Assembly: GCA_009993955.1 (NCBI GenBank)
Contig: JAACSL010000013.1
Span: 1-64,000 of the forward strand
Direction of reading: 5' to 3'
Source: Paraglaciecola sp.
GTDB taxonomy: Bacteria; Pseudomonadota; Gammaproteobacteria; Enterobacterales; Alteromonadaceae
DNA length: 64,000 bases
Part shown: positions 1 to 9,621 of the stretch, piece after piece
Layout: every line of letters starts with the position of its first letter
Position numbering within the stretch: the stretch's first letter is position 1
Notes under the pieces: model-generated
Told to the model about the DNA's origin: nothing
The model's input: the letters and a program-made list of their open reading frames with translations, nothing else
Databases searched by the model: none
Position numbers and translations under genes: made by a program

Positions 1-110
1 AGTGTCTCGGCTTTAAGCAACCTGTTGCAGTATTCAATGAATTACGCAAGGCTGCTTAATTTAGCGAGTGGTGCACTTCGGAGTTGAATTCGCGAATCGT
101 TAATAGCTTT
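1..110 (+). mobile_element. 3' end of an IS30-family insertion sequence (cut by window edge)
   Basis: Frame 3 reads the last 18 codons of a protein ending CLGFKQPVAVFNELRKAA, with the stop at 57-59. A tail of the form 'LGFK-P-VF-EL' is typical of IS30-family transposases. The following bases (about 70-95, GTGCACTTCGGAGTTGAATT) look like the terminal region usual for that family. The element starts before the window, so neither its integrity nor its exact end can be judged; the end at 110 is an estimate. Confidence 0.55.
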
Positions 111-427
111 TTCTTTTTTCACAATCGATACGCAAATTTACACACCTCATACATAACATTCTTTAAAGCAAGTGAAACTCAAAATAGAATTTACAATTGA
201 AAAATCTTAGCAATTTCCTGTTTTATCTGGCAGCGAAGTCAATATTTTCCAACGCTTCGATTTCACATGTAGCAATACAAATTTAGTCGTTTATACACTT
301 ACAGGTATCGATATAACTCGAATTAACTGTCTGCTCAAACGCGACAAGGTGGCTAATTCGAAAAATTTGATTGATTGCTTAAAAATCCACTTTACATTGC
401 ATTTTAATAACCTAATTTGGAGATCTA
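111..427. other. AT-rich intergenic region
   Basis: About 320 bases without a convincing reading frame, between the IS30-like end and a lipoprotein gene. It is AT-rich and probably holds the promoter of the lipoprotein gene; a GGAG ribosome binding site lies at 419-422. I see no clear hairpin terminator or known motif. Confidence 0.5.
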
Positions 428-1927
428 ATGACACCTTGTAATTCTTGTTTGGTGCAAAAATTTAGGCTGACGTTCAAATTATTTCTAATCTCGTTCGCAG
501 CACTTATTTTAGCCGCGTGTGGCTCGAGTGACAGTGAGGATGGCGCAGGTGTAGTAAAGTTTTACAACGCCTCGCCGAACTCACCCTCAGTGTATTTAAC
601 CTTAGACGAAAACCTTGATTCCGACGAAGACGATGAATTTGAACAAACGTTTTTAAGTATTGGCTATGGAAATGCACTGAAGAATGTAGAGGTGCCAGAC
701 GGTCAGTATTTTTACGAATTGGCCTGGAAGGATGGTGATAGCAACGAACGAAGCGAACTGGAAATTATTGCCGAGAGTAACCTTCAAATCCGTAATGAAA
801 GCATTACTCTGGTTGTTTTAAGTAATGACATTGAAACTCCGGAAGTTACGTTGTTCGATATTGACATAATCGATGACGAAAGTGATGTGGACAACGACTT
901 GTTTAATCTACGTTTTTTGAACGTGTCACCCGAATACGCCAAAATAGACCTGTATATGTCGAAATCGGATGAAACCTTCAATCAAGCTGTGTTAATGGGA
1001 ACCCTGGATTACTTGAGTTTGACGGACAATGTCAAAATTAAAGAAGACGACTACATTTTCTATATAACAGCAGCCGGCGGTAGCGATATTCTATTTCAGT
1101 CAACAGAGGTGTCATACCAATATAACGGCCAATACATTATTACTGTGCGACCAAATGATGGCGTTAGCAGCTCACCATTTGTAATAGATAATGTTGGTAA
1201 TACTTTTGTCGCCACTTATCAAACTGTTGATGCTGAAGCTCGTTTTCGTATTTACAACGGCTTACAAGAAAACGAATTGATGCCAGCATATACCGGTGCT
1301 ATTGATATAACTGTTGAAAATGGCTCCGCTACCACATCGGTCAACATTCAAGACCTGAGCCTTGGTCAATTTAGTGCCGCGTTTGTTGTCGCTCAAGGTG
1401 ACTACAGTTTGTCAGTTCACAATGCTGATGATGACGTTAACTTAGTCAACAGCCAGTTATTTAGCTTGCCTGAGAATACTGACAGAACAGTGTTTTTTTA
1501 CATTATTGAGCAAGATATTGACGAAGATGGGGACGGAGAAATTGAAGAAACTGAAGCAAAGTTGGTTTCTGCCATTGTTGAAAATAGCACCCGTGAACGT
1601 ATTTATGAACACGAAGTTAAGATGCTTAATTTAGCCTACAATGCTGACATAACGAATGTGACTTTTTCTTTTGTTAAAAGTGATGAGGTGATTGAAACAG
1701 CGACTTTGCGCCGTTCAACCACTATTGGAAAACCGCAAGCCCTCGTGTTAGTGAACAACACCTATAATGTTTACGCAATCGGAAAAGTTGACGGGGTAGA
1801 TTACATTCTGGCCAGCCAACTACTCACCCTTGACGAAACGTCAGGCGAACTATTTCTCTTGTTTGAATCAGATGTTAGTTCAGCAACGGGCTATCAGATG
1901 CGATTTGTTCCTCAAGGGGGTGAGTAA
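428..1927 (+). CDS. DUF4397-type repeat lipoprotein
   Basis: A 499-residue predicted lipoprotein. The N-terminus has a hydrophobic stretch ending in the lipobox LAAC (Cys about residue 31), so it should be lipid-anchored and exported. Four segments starting near residues 42, 158, 270 and 394 repeat a pattern such as VKFYNASPNSPSVYLTLDE or NLRFLNVSPEYAKIDLYMS, which resembles the DUF4397 beta-domain of bacterial surface lipoproteins. It is acidic, rich in Asp and Glu. GGAG lies 5 bases before the ATG. The next gene, for an efflux outer-membrane factor, begins 59 bases downstream, so co-transcription is possible. Its function is unknown; a structural or adhesive surface role is a guess. Confidence 0.7.
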   Translation: MTPCNSCLVQKFRLTFKLFLISFAALILAACGSSDSEDGAGVVKFYNASPNSPSVYLTLDENLDSDEDDEFEQTFLSIGYGNALKNVEVPDGQYFYELAWKDGDSNERSELEIIAESNLQIRNESITLVVLSNDIETPEVTLFDIDIIDDESDVDNDLFNLRFLNVSPEYAKIDLYMSKSDETFNQAVLMGTLDYLSLTDNVKIKEDDYIFYITAAGGSDILFQSTEVSYQYNGQYIITVRPNDGVSSSPFVIDNVGNTFVATYQTVDAEARFRIYNGLQENELMPAYTGAIDITVENGSATTSVNIQDLSLGQFSAAFVVAQGDYSLSVHNADDDVNLVNSQLFSLPENTDRTVFFYIIEQDIDEDGDGEIEETEAKLVSAIVENSTRERIYEHEVKMLNLAYNADITNVTFSFVKSDEVIETATLRRSTTIGKPQALVLVNNTYNVYAIGKVDGVDYILASQLLTLDETSGELFLLFESDVSSATGYQMRFVPQGGE

Positions 1928-1986
1928 GAGTCAGGAGCAATACCGTTTTCTAATTAAATACTTGAGGAAAAGGAGTTGGAAGGAAA

Positions 1987-3435
1987 ATGAACATTCAAAT
2001 GCCTTGTGCAAAACGATATGCATTTGCGCTGATCTCGGCCATATTAAGTGGATGTTCATTGGTCCCAGCTGCTGATCCACCAGAAATTATTCAAGAAATA
2101 CGAAACGTTGGCCAATATCAGGGCGCTGAAACTGCGACAAACAATACTACAACGGAGTATAGGTATTGGTGGCTCGGCATTGGTGGCAATGAGTTAGATC
2201 AGTTCGTCTCAAGATTGATGCTAAATTCAATCAGTCTAAAAGAGTCGAGACTCAGGGCACAACAAGCCAATCACGCCGCCAGGGTTGCTTTTGGTCAACG
2301 TCTTCCTTCGGTAAATCTGATAACCGATATTTCTTCATCCCGTCGGCAGGACCCTACCGGTGAATATGCAACCTCACAGAACTATGCTTCAGCTTTAAAT
2401 GTTGATTTTAATACAGACATTTTCGGCGGCTTAAGGTCATTCGAGCGTGCAGCGAAGTTAAATGCAATCGCCAGCGAATTATCGGTTATCGCAAATGAGC
2501 AACGCGAAATATCAAATCTGGTAAAGAACTGGATATCCGCAGCGACACTTCAGCGACGTCTTCAGCTGGCCATTAAAATTGCAGATAGCTATCAGGCGAC
2601 GTATCGATTAACCAAAAAAAGATATGAAGCAGGTTCGAACACTGTCTCTGCCACGGACGTGCAAATTGCATTGCAAAATTTTGAAACTGCGATGATAGAC
2701 ATTCCTTCGCTTGAAACGGACTTAACACAACAACTACTCAGTATTGATGAGCAACTTTCGTACTTACCCGGGACTGTTCAGCAAACTTTCGCGGGAAATT
2801 TCCCCATGGTTGCAGAAGACTTCATCCCATTAGGTGTTCCAGCGACACTTCTGCGTGCCCGTCCTGACGTTGCAATTGCAGAATTAAATTATCTTGCAGC
2901 TCTTCAGGATGTCGGTGCTGCGCGAGCGAGTCTTTATCCGTCAATTTCACTAAGCGCATCGCTGACATTTCAGGCTGACACTCCCTCTGTTCTCTTTGAT
3001 TGGGACCGGCATGTTGCCAGTTTAGCTAACTCACTGCTTGCTCCTATCTTTCAGGGCGGCCGACTAAGAGCTCAGTTGAAATTTGAAGAGGCCAAGGCAG
3101 AAGAGTTAGCACATAGCTTTGGCAAAGCGGCGCTGGCGGCCATTACCGATGTTGAAGTGACGCTTGCTGAAATAAAAGGCCTGCAAGCACAACTTGTGCG
3201 ACTGAAAACTGCGCGTGACACTGCCCAACTCTCTAACGAGTTAGTGCAGGGACGCTACAATCAGGGCTTAAGTTCAATACTTACAGTATTAGAAACACAG
3301 CGTAGCTATAACGCCACTCAACAAAATATACTGCTGACAGAACAAGCGATTGCAAATGCCAAAGTAGACCTTTTTTATAGTCTTGGCGGCAACTGGGCAG
3401 GTCAAGCCTCCCCTTCTATTACGGAATTGGAATAA
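1987..3435 (+). CDS. RND efflux outer-membrane factor lipoprotein (NodT/OprM type)
   Basis: A 482-residue TolC-like outer-membrane channel lipoprotein. The signal peptide ends in the lipobox LSGC followed by SLVPAADPP, as in OprM/NodT proteins. The rest has the two OEP repeats, with family signatures such as 'GRLRAQL', 'GLSSILTVLETQRSYN' and 'LGGNW' near the C-terminus. It should form the outer-membrane exit duct of the tripartite pump encoded with the two following genes. A strong AAGGA ribosome binding site precedes the ATG. Its stop overlaps the next start by one base, which implies an operon. The substrate cannot be read from sequence. Confidence 0.9.
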   Translation: MNIQMPCAKRYAFALISAILSGCSLVPAADPPEIIQEIRNVGQYQGAETATNNTTTEYRYWWLGIGGNELDQFVSRLMLNSISLKESRLRAQQANHAARVAFGQRLPSVNLITDISSSRRQDPTGEYATSQNYASALNVDFNTDIFGGLRSFERAAKLNAIASELSVIANEQREISNLVKNWISAATLQRRLQLAIKIADSYQATYRLTKKRYEAGSNTVSATDVQIALQNFETAMIDIPSLETDLTQQLLSIDEQLSYLPGTVQQTFAGNFPMVAEDFIPLGVPATLLRARPDVAIAELNYLAALQDVGAARASLYPSISLSASLTFQADTPSVLFDWDRHVASLANSLLAPIFQGGRLRAQLKFEEAKAEELAHSFGKAALAAITDVEVTLAEIKGLQAQLVRLKTARDTAQLSNELVQGRYNQGLSSILTVLETQRSYNATQQNILLTEQAIANAKVDLFYSLGGNWAGQASPSITELE

Positions 3436-4613
3436 TGGATAAGATGCAAAACGTTAACAATAGCCACCAGGCTGAGCCTCGCAAACATCAGGGCGTACTG
3501 CAGATAATGTTGGTAATAGCAGTGCTTGCAGCCGGTATAATGGCAAACCACTTACTGTCAAATAACCAAGCAGCTTCCGGGATACAAATTGCCGGCAACC
3601 AATCGGCCAGTGTCAGTGTTATTCGACCACAGATTTCTGACGCTCAAATTACTCTGGACGAAACGGGTACGGTGCAAGTGCGAAATTCAATTGAATTGAG
3701 TCCGCAAGTTACCGGGAGAGTCGTCTATGTCAGTGAGTCACTGGCTTCTGGTGGTACTTTTAAGCAAAATGAAGTGTTATTTCGTCTCGAAGATACAGAC
3801 TACAAAACAAACTTAGAAAGAGCGAAAGCAGATCTATCCGCAAGACTGGCAGATCTTCGTGTTGAACAATCAGAGGCTGATATTGCAAAAAAGGAATGGA
3901 ATCTGATTAATCCAACCGAGCCGGTGCCCGCTAATGTAGCGCGTGAGCCGCAACTGGAACGGGCGCGGGCAGCGGTAAATTCTGCAGAGGCAATGTTGGC
4001 TGACGCGCAGCTTGACCTGGAACGTACAAAGTTCTCATTGCCGTTTGATGGCCGGATACTGGCAACAACAATTGAAATTGGGCAGAATTTAATAGCAGGC
4101 CAGCCATATGGTAAAGCATACGACCCTGCTAGCATTGAAATATCAGTACCTGTTACAACCACAATGTTGCAGGCACTTTACCCTGCGGTTGGCAGAGATG
4201 CGCAGGTTCGGCTAAGTCAAATTCATGGTGCTCAGCGCCAACTGACTTACCCTGCTGTGGTCATTCGTGAAAATGCGGAGCTTGACCCCACCACCCGGCT
4301 TGCCAAGTTAATACTTCAGTTCACAGATGCTGTACAAATACTTCCGGGCGAATTCGTCAATGTTGAAATAAATGGCACGGTCGTCGCTGAGACTTTTACC
4401 TTCCCAGATATTGCCTTGCAAGAAAACCGCAGCGTATGGGTAGTTGAATCACAAACCCTGGTTAAACGACAACCAGAGATTATTTTTGCCAGGGCTGGAA
4501 AGATTGTGACGAGGCGTTTCGATATTAGTGATGGCATTGTGGTTACACCGTTGAATAACCCTAAACAAGGTATGGCAGTGACTATATCAGATAACAATGT
4601 CGGCGTAGAGTAA
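3435..4613 (+). CDS. RND efflux periplasmic adaptor (HlyD/MFP family)
   Basis: A 392-residue membrane fusion protein. A single N-terminal membrane segment (about residues 21-40) anchors it in the inner membrane. It is followed by the lipoyl/barrel-sandwich half-motif 'IELSPQVTGRVVYVSESLASGGTFKQ', a coiled-coil hairpin rich in Ala, Arg and Glu (about 120-200) and the second lipoyl half 'LERTKFSLPFDGRI'. It bridges the permease and the outer-membrane factor. It overlaps the upstream gene by one base and ends 5 bases before the permease start, so the three genes form a tight operon. Confidence 0.9.
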   Translation: MDKMQNVNNSHQAEPRKHQGVLQIMLVIAVLAAGIMANHLLSNNQAASGIQIAGNQSASVSVIRPQISDAQITLDETGTVQVRNSIELSPQVTGRVVYVSESLASGGTFKQNEVLFRLEDTDYKTNLERAKADLSARLADLRVEQSEADIAKKEWNLINPTEPVPANVAREPQLERARAAVNSAEAMLADAQLDLERTKFSLPFDGRILATTIEIGQNLIAGQPYGKAYDPASIEISVPVTTTMLQALYPAVGRDAQVRLSQIHGAQRQLTYPAVVIRENAELDPTTRLAKLILQFTDAVQILPGEFVNVEINGTVVAETFTFPDIALQENRSVWVVESQTLVKRQPEIIFARAGKIVTRRFDISDGIVVTPLNNPKQGMAVTISDNNVGVE

Positions 4614-4618
4614 CAAAA

Positions 4619-7600
4619 ATGAACTCAAATCATCCCCAGACTGGCATCATTGCCTGGTTTGCACAAAATCCGGTTGCTGCCAATTTGCTCATGTTTGCAC
4701 TGCTGTTTGGCGGCATACTGGTGATTAAAAATACCAAATCAGAAGTATTTCCGGAAATTGATCCAAGGACAATAACTATTACTGTCGAGTACCCCGGAGC
4801 CACCCCTCAGGAAGTTGAAGATGGCATAACCAGACGTATAGAAGATGCAGTTATGGGGTTAGAGGGCATTGACCGCGTAACGTCTGCGGCATCAGAAGGC
4901 ATGGGTACTGTTACTTTGGAAGTGAGTGACTTCATTGATAAGCGCTCGGTTAAAGAAGAGGTTCAGGCTGCTGTTGAACGATTAAAAAATTTCCCACCAG
5001 AAGATGCTAATGAGCCAAGAGTCACCATTGTAGAGTCCGTTTCCCCAGTAATGAAACTCATCGTGTCAGGCGATGTGGGGGAAAGCAAGCTTAAACAAAC
5101 CGCAGAGCAACTTCGACGGGATTTGTTAGCTGACGAGGAAATCAGCATAGTCACCTTACAAGGTGCGCGCGATTATGAGATTGCAATAGAAGTATCCCAG
5201 GATGTGCTCACTGCCTATGGCCTTAAATTAGAACAAGTCGCAGCGGCTGTACGTGCTTCTTCTGTTAATTTATCACTCGGAACGGTTCACACCTCAAGTG
5301 GTGATATTCTACTGCGTACAAATGCGGAAGCCAAAACTATTGATGCGCTCGCAGATATTATCGTTCTTAGCGACAGCAGCAGCCAAACAGTTCGGTTAGG
5401 CGATATTGCAGAAATCACCGACAGCTTTGTCGAACAGCCTCTAAAAAATACGTATAACGGTAAAGCGGCTGTTTTTTTGCAAGTGGACAGGGCGCAGGAT
5501 GAAGATTCGTTTGAGGTTAAACAGGCTGTTGCGCAGAGATTAGCCTCATATTCACTACCCGCAGGTGTTAGTGTAACAAGCAGCATGGATACCACTGAAG
5601 TGGTTGGAGACAGGGTTAATTTGCTGGTAAGAAATGCAATAATGGGTCTTGCTCTGGTGTTTGTATTCCTCGCATTGACGCTAGATCTGCGTCTTGCCGT
5701 TTGGACAAGCATAGGCATTCCCTCCGCATTCCTTGGCGGTTTCATACTTTTTGGCCAATTTACAACGATAAATATGACATCATTGCTTGGCTTGATTGTC
5801 GTGTTGGGGATTGTTGTTGATGACGCCATAGTCGTTGGCGAAAATATTCATGAACAACAGACGAGATATGGCAGCGGTATTCTCTCTGCTATCAACGGCG
5901 CGCGCGGCGTTTTTATTCCTGTTTTGGTTGGTGTGACCACGTCGATGGTCGCTTTTGGCTCATTATTACAATCTTCAGGCATTATTGGTCAGCTACTACA
6001 ACCTGTAGCACTTGTTGTGCTGGCAGTATTGTTTGTGTCCCTGGTAGAAGCCTTTCTGATTTTACCGGGGCATCTAGCGCATGGTGGTGATTGGAGTACG
6101 GGCCCGATGCTACAGGTAAAAAATGCCGTGGGCAGCGGGCTTAATCGTGTTCGGGATACCGTATTTGTGCCACTGGCCAGTTTAAGTGTCCGATTTCCTT
6201 ATGTTGTGATTGCTGTTGCATTTTCACTTTTGCTTGTCACTGCCGGAGTGTTAAGCGGTGGGCATATTCGCTTCATATTTTTTCCCACTGTAGAAGGTGA
6301 TGAAATAAAGGTATCGCTTGAGATGCCTGCGGGCACTCCCTATGCACAAACTGAGTATGCAATGCAGCGGGTTATTAGTGCGCTTGATACTGCTGTTGGT
6401 GAGCAAGGCTCAGGGCTATACCGTTCTTTATCGGTAACGGTAGGCGGGCGTTTGTCGTCTAACTTTGGTTCCAGTGGAACTGAACAACGCTCTGAAATTG
6501 CTAATGCGACTTTAGAATTGTCACCAGCAGGTGCCAGAGATTTGACATCGGCTGAGATAGAGCGTCGCTGGCGGGATGCTATAGGACAAATACCCGGCGT
6601 GAAATCACTGACATTTGAGTCCTCCGGTATATCAAGTGGTGCTGACATCAGCTATAACCTTTCTCATCCACATGATGAATTACTGGTAGCGGCCTCTTCT
6701 CAGTTAGTAAAAGACATTGAAGCAATAACTGGCGTAGGTGATATTGAGTCAACGGGACAGCCCGGAAAAAGACAGATTGAGTTTTCTTTGACGGCAGCCG
6801 GAGCCGCTGCAGGGCTGACGGTGGACGATCTTTCCAGAAGTATCCGTAGAGCTTACTTTGGTGAAGAAGTCCAGCGGTTTCAGAGGGATGGAGAAGAGGT
6901 TGAAGTTTTTATAAGATTTCCAAAAACGCAGAGAGATAGCCTGGTTTCATTAGCCAGAATGAAAATTCCTACAAAAAATGGTGGCGAAATAGCGCTTGGC
7001 ACTGCCGCAAGTATTCGGGAAACGCGCAGCTTTGTCACTATTGATCGTGTCGACGGGCAACGCGTTATTACTATCAGTGCAGATGTCGATGAAAATATTA
7101 CGACATCCAATATGGTAAACGAATTGCTGCAGGCTAGCGCGCTCGCAAAACTAAAATCCGACTTCCCGGGCATTAGTGTTACTTCAGAGGGACAAGCACG
7201 AAGTCAGAAAGAAGAGATGGCCGTGCTTTTACAAAACTTCCTCATCGCCATGCTGATTATTTATGCACTTATTGCAAGCGTACTAAAATCCTATCTGCAG
7301 CCACTTATCATTATGGCAATAATTCCATTTGGGTTAGTGGGCGCTATTGTCGGTCATATGTTGCTGGGTTTTGATCTGAGCTTTTTGTCATTGTTTGGTG
7401 TTGTCGCGCTATCGGGCGTCATTATCAATGATAGTATTGTATTAATTGACTATTTTAATGAGTTGGAAAAAGCCGGAGGGGACCGGCTGCACAATATCGT
7501 CGAAGCAGTTAGGCGCAGGTTCAGGCCAATTCTGATCACCACTTTAACAACATTTATTGGCCTGGTTCCGATGATTGCAGAAACCAGCATACAGGCTCAG

Positions 7601-7705
7601 TTCCTTATTCCGATGGCGCTAAGTATTGCATTTGGCATTCTGTTTTCCAGCTTCCTTATTTTGGTGTTGGTTCCAGCATGCATCTCATTAGCAAAACGAT
7701 ATTGA
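4619..7705 (+). CDS. RND efflux permease (AcrB/HAE1-like)
   Basis: A 1028-residue inner-membrane proton/drug antiporter of the RND superfamily, the usual length. It has a first transmembrane helix near residues 15-35, a large periplasmic loop, a helix bundle at about 340-530 containing the family signature 'GIVVDDAIVVGENI', a second loop, and a closing helix bundle from about 860 with 'GVIINDSIVLIDYFNELEKAGG'. It pumps substrates out through the adaptor and channel encoded upstream. It is more like the generic environmental RND permeases than E. coli AcrB; substrate unknown. A rho-independent terminator follows. Confidence 0.93.
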   Translation: MNSNHPQTGIIAWFAQNPVAANLLMFALLFGGILVIKNTKSEVFPEIDPRTITITVEYPGATPQEVEDGITRRIEDAVMGLEGIDRVTSAASEGMGTVTLEVSDFIDKRSVKEEVQAAVERLKNFPPEDANEPRVTIVESVSPVMKLIVSGDVGESKLKQTAEQLRRDLLADEEISIVTLQGARDYEIAIEVSQDVLTAYGLKLEQVAAAVRASSVNLSLGTVHTSSGDILLRTNAEAKTIDALADIIVLSDSSSQTVRLGDIAEITDSFVEQPLKNTYNGKAAVFLQVDRAQDEDSFEVKQAVAQRLASYSLPAGVSVTSSMDTTEVVGDRVNLLVRNAIMGLALVFVFLALTLDLRLAVWTSIGIPSAFLGGFILFGQFTTINMTSLLGLIVVLGIVVDDAIVVGENIHEQQTRYGSGILSAINGARGVFIPVLVGVTTSMVAFGSLLQSSGIIGQLLQPVALVVLAVLFVSLVEAFLILPGHLAHGGDWSTGPMLQVKNAVGSGLNRVRDTVFVPLASLSVRFPYVVIAVAFSLLLVTAGVLSGGHIRFIFFPTVEGDEIKVSLEMPAGTPYAQTEYAMQRVISALDTAVGEQGSGLYRSLSVTVGGRLSSNFGSSGTEQRSEIANATLELSPAGARDLTSAEIERRWRDAIGQIPGVKSLTFESSGISSGADISYNLSHPHDELLVAASSQLVKDIEAITGVGDIESTGQPGKRQIEFSLTAAGAAAGLTVDDLSRSIRRAYFGEEVQRFQRDGEEVEVFIRFPKTQRDSLVSLARMKIPTKNGGEIALGTAASIRETRSFVTIDRVDGQRVITISADVDENITTSNMVNELLQASALAKLKSDFPGISVTSEGQARSQKEEMAVLLQNFLIAMLIIYALIASVLKSYLQPLIIMAIIPFGLVGAIVGHMLLGFDLSFLSLFGVVALSGVIINDSIVLIDYFNELEKAGGDRLHNIVEAVRRRFRPILITTLTTFIGLVPMIAETSIQAQFLIPMALSIAFGILFSSFLILVLVPACISLAKRY

Positions 7706-7727
7706 AATAACCGATCAGCAAAAAATT

Positions 7728-7760
7728 GGCTCTGTGTTAAGACACAGGGCCGAAACTTCT
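7728..7760 (+). terminator. Rho-independent terminator of the RND operon
   Basis: Stem GGCTCTGTGT / ACACAGGGCC with loop TAAG (one G-T pair), followed by a T-rich stretch ending in TTCTTTTTT. It lies 23 bases after the permease stop. Confidence 0.75.
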
Positions 7761-7846
7761 TTTTTAAAATCATATAAGCTAGCGGTTGCAAGGAGAGAAA
7801 ATAATTGCCAGGTAACTTTACGACGGCAACTATTTTCCTTACACCT

Positions 7847-7875
7847 TAGCGGCAATAAATTGCCGCTACACTTTT
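7847..7875. terminator. Perfect hairpin between convergent genes
   Basis: A perfect 10-base stem TAGCGGCAAT / ATTGCCGCTA with a 2-base centre. It includes the stop codon of the leftward EF-hand gene, and on the plus strand it is followed by CACTTTTTC. It may act as a second terminator for rightward transcription; the leftward side lacks a T-run. Confidence 0.5.
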
Positions 7876-8339
7876 TCATCAATCTCCGGGAACAACTTAT
7901 TTAGCAAAGCTTCTGGAGCATATTGAGTATCTCGCGAACCAATACTACCTTGTAATTCTTTAAGTCGTTGTTGTAGAGCTTGTGAGCTTGCAATCCCATC
8001 ACTTTGACCGAGTTTATTCAATATAGAATCAAATGAGTCGAATGATGAGTCCATTCTTGTTGACAGCGAGGACATTATTTTTTGCGCTCTCTGCTGAATC
8101 TGTTCAATTGCCTGCTCGCGTTCCTCTTTTGTTATTGCCCCGCTACCATCCTTATCAAGCCTTTCAAATGCGTTCTTTGATAAGGATGAAGAAACGCCTT
8201 TATCGGCAAAAATGCTATCAAACTCAGTTTTGCTAATCTCGCCGTTAGAATCACCATCAGCCGTTTTATAGCGCTCTTGCATTGATTGTGAAGATATATC
8301 TGAGTTAATACTGAATGATCTAATATTTGTTTCTATCAT
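7866..8339 (-). CDS. EF-hand calcium-binding protein
   Basis: A 157-residue soluble protein with two EF-hand loops. Loop 1 is D28-x-D30-x-N32-G33-x-I35 ending at E39; loop 2 is D62-x-D64-x-S66-G67-x-I69 ending at E73. Both carry the canonical calcium ligands at positions 1, 3, 5 and 12. The C-terminal half is helical and Ser/Gln-rich with no recognised domain. No signal peptide is seen, so it is probably cytoplasmic or leaves by a non-Sec route. It stands alone, convergent with the efflux operon. It probably binds calcium as a sensor or buffer; a more exact role is unknown. Confidence 0.8.
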   Translation of the reverse strand: MIETNIRSFSINSDISSQSMQERYKTADGDSNGEISKTEFDSIFADKGVSSSLSKNAFERLDKDGSGAITKEEREQAIEQIQQRAQKIMSSLSTRMDSSFDSFDSILNKLGQSDGIASSQALQQRLKELQGSIGSRDTQYAPEALLNKLFPEIDEKV

Positions 8340-8397
8340 TTTATTCCACCTTTAATTAGTTTCAGAATTAGCCGCAATTTAATGATCGAGTTTGCAA

Positions 8398-8619
8398 CTA
8401 GTTCAATCTCCCTCGAACACAATCTGTAGCCGCTGGCTCAGGACTTAGGGTATTGTTGTGATTTCCTCCGTTTAATGGCATATACCCAAAACAGATTTTA
8501 TAGATAACAGTAAAATCAACCCGCGGTATTTCATCTTCTAAGCCATGATCTGGAGCTTCAACGTAAATTTTGCTGCAAACCTCGAGGTTAACGTTAGAGC
8601 CTTTATGTGTCGATAACAG
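8398..8619 (-). pseudogene. Possible gene remnant (C-terminal fragment without start)
   Basis: The minus strand is open for 73 codons, ending in TAG at 8398-8400, and reads a protein-like sequence that includes 'LEVCSKIYVEAPDHG' and 'FTVIYKICFGYMPLNGG'. An in-frame stop (8620-8622) lies just upstream and no good start codon or ribosome binding site is visible. The composition looks coding rather than random, so I suggest the decayed 3' end of a secreted-protein gene. I do not recognise the family; it could equally be chance. Confidence 0.3.
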
Positions 8620-9146
8620 TTAAAAGTGTATCAGGCGTGCAATTTAGGGAATGAATGGTGTAATGAAGCGCTTTTTACTAATGTCTGGTGGAAGTTTCAA
8701 AAACGGCTCGTAAGCTATAGTGTTTCTTCAAAAATATTTCTAAAAGTCAATTTGATACTTAAAATGAGCTATCTCTTATTGCGAATCAGATGTTGACATC
8801 CATACCTACAACGGAAACACTTGTGTTTTGAGTTAGATGCCTCAGCTCTTAAGTTGTGAGTTACACAATGATGCTAACCTCCTCTGGGTAAACTTTTGGT
8901 TTATACTGCACAAACTAAATTTATCGTTTTCGGCAGTGAAGCAGATGTAACAACCTGAGCTGTTCGCTTTCGCGATAAATGTGGAAGCACATTTCATACA
9001 CTACTTTGTACGTTTCAGACCTTTTAAGGTGTTCTCAAAGAACCGCTGCTGTTAGCTTATCTGCATTAACGTTAGACGCTGCTGCGTTTACATTGATGAA
9101 AGTTGTTAGGCCTCATTGCCCTCGGGTGTTTGTGGAGATAATGATC
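8620..9146. other. Gene-poor stretch before the DUF6491-LytS operon
   Basis: About 530 bases with no supported gene, only short frames. It must hold the promoter of the following operon. A possible -10 (TATACTG) lies near 8912, but no -35 is convincing. The motifs GTTAGAC (9071) and GTTAGGC (9107) resemble integron core sites, without a supporting attC structure. Confidence 0.4.
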
Positions 9147-9578
9147 ATGAAATTTGCAAAACTCATTTTTGCTCAAAGTATTTTAGCGTTGTTATTTGGT
9201 TGCGCTAACTATACTAAGCAGGAAACTACAACCTTTGATAAAAATTATGATCCTCGCATTGGAGAGGAAGTTCGGCAGCTATGTTTTACCCGGTCGATAT
9301 CTGGATGGCGTGCTGTCGACAATGACCGCAGTGCCCTGTTGGTTAATATGGGCAGCAACGAAACTTATAAAGTTGCTTTAGTGGGTGCATGTGATCCTGA
9401 TTGGGCCACTATGGAAATTGCTGTCATCAGCCGTGCTGGTTGCATGAGTGCAGGTGACAAAATTGTCACTGATGCGCAGCCCAAAAGACACGCTGCGTGC
9501 ACTGTAAGCCGCATTTATAAGTGGAATGATAAGGTTGATTCACCAAAGCAAGTCGAAATGGTATCCGAAAATAATTAA
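9147..9578 (+). CDS. DUF6491-like lipoprotein
   Basis: I place the start at the ATG reading MKFAKLIFAQSILALLFGC, about 9 bases after a GGAG, giving 143 residues. Upstream in-frame starts would put non-signal sequence before this signal peptide. The lipobox LFGC predicts a lipoprotein. The mature part has the pattern 'LCFTRSISGWRAVDNDRSALL', a central 'YKVALVGACDPDWATMEIAV' and a late Cys in 'HAACTVSRIYKW', which matches my recollection of the DUF6491 family, whose function is unknown. It is first in an apparent operon with a Spy-like protein and a LytS/LytTR pair, so it may be a target or input of that system. Confidence 0.65.
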   Translation: MKFAKLIFAQSILALLFGCANYTKQETTTFDKNYDPRIGEEVRQLCFTRSISGWRAVDNDRSALLVNMGSNETYKVALVGACDPDWATMEIAVISRAGCMSAGDKIVTDAQPKRHAACTVSRIYKWNDKVDSPKQVEMVSENN

Positions 9579-9621
9579 GCGGCTTTTGCTTTCAATATGT
9601 TTGAAAAAGGAAATATTTAAA

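Noticed and set aside
9071..9113. GTTAGAC and GTTAGGC resemble integron attC core sites (GTTRRRY).
   Set aside because: No paired inverse core, no attC-like stem and no integrase or cassette array; short motifs of this kind occur by chance.
8979..9146. Upstream extension of the DUF6491-like lipoprotein by 56 codons.
   Set aside because: It places 56 residues before an evident signal peptide; the internal ATG has a correctly spaced GGAG.
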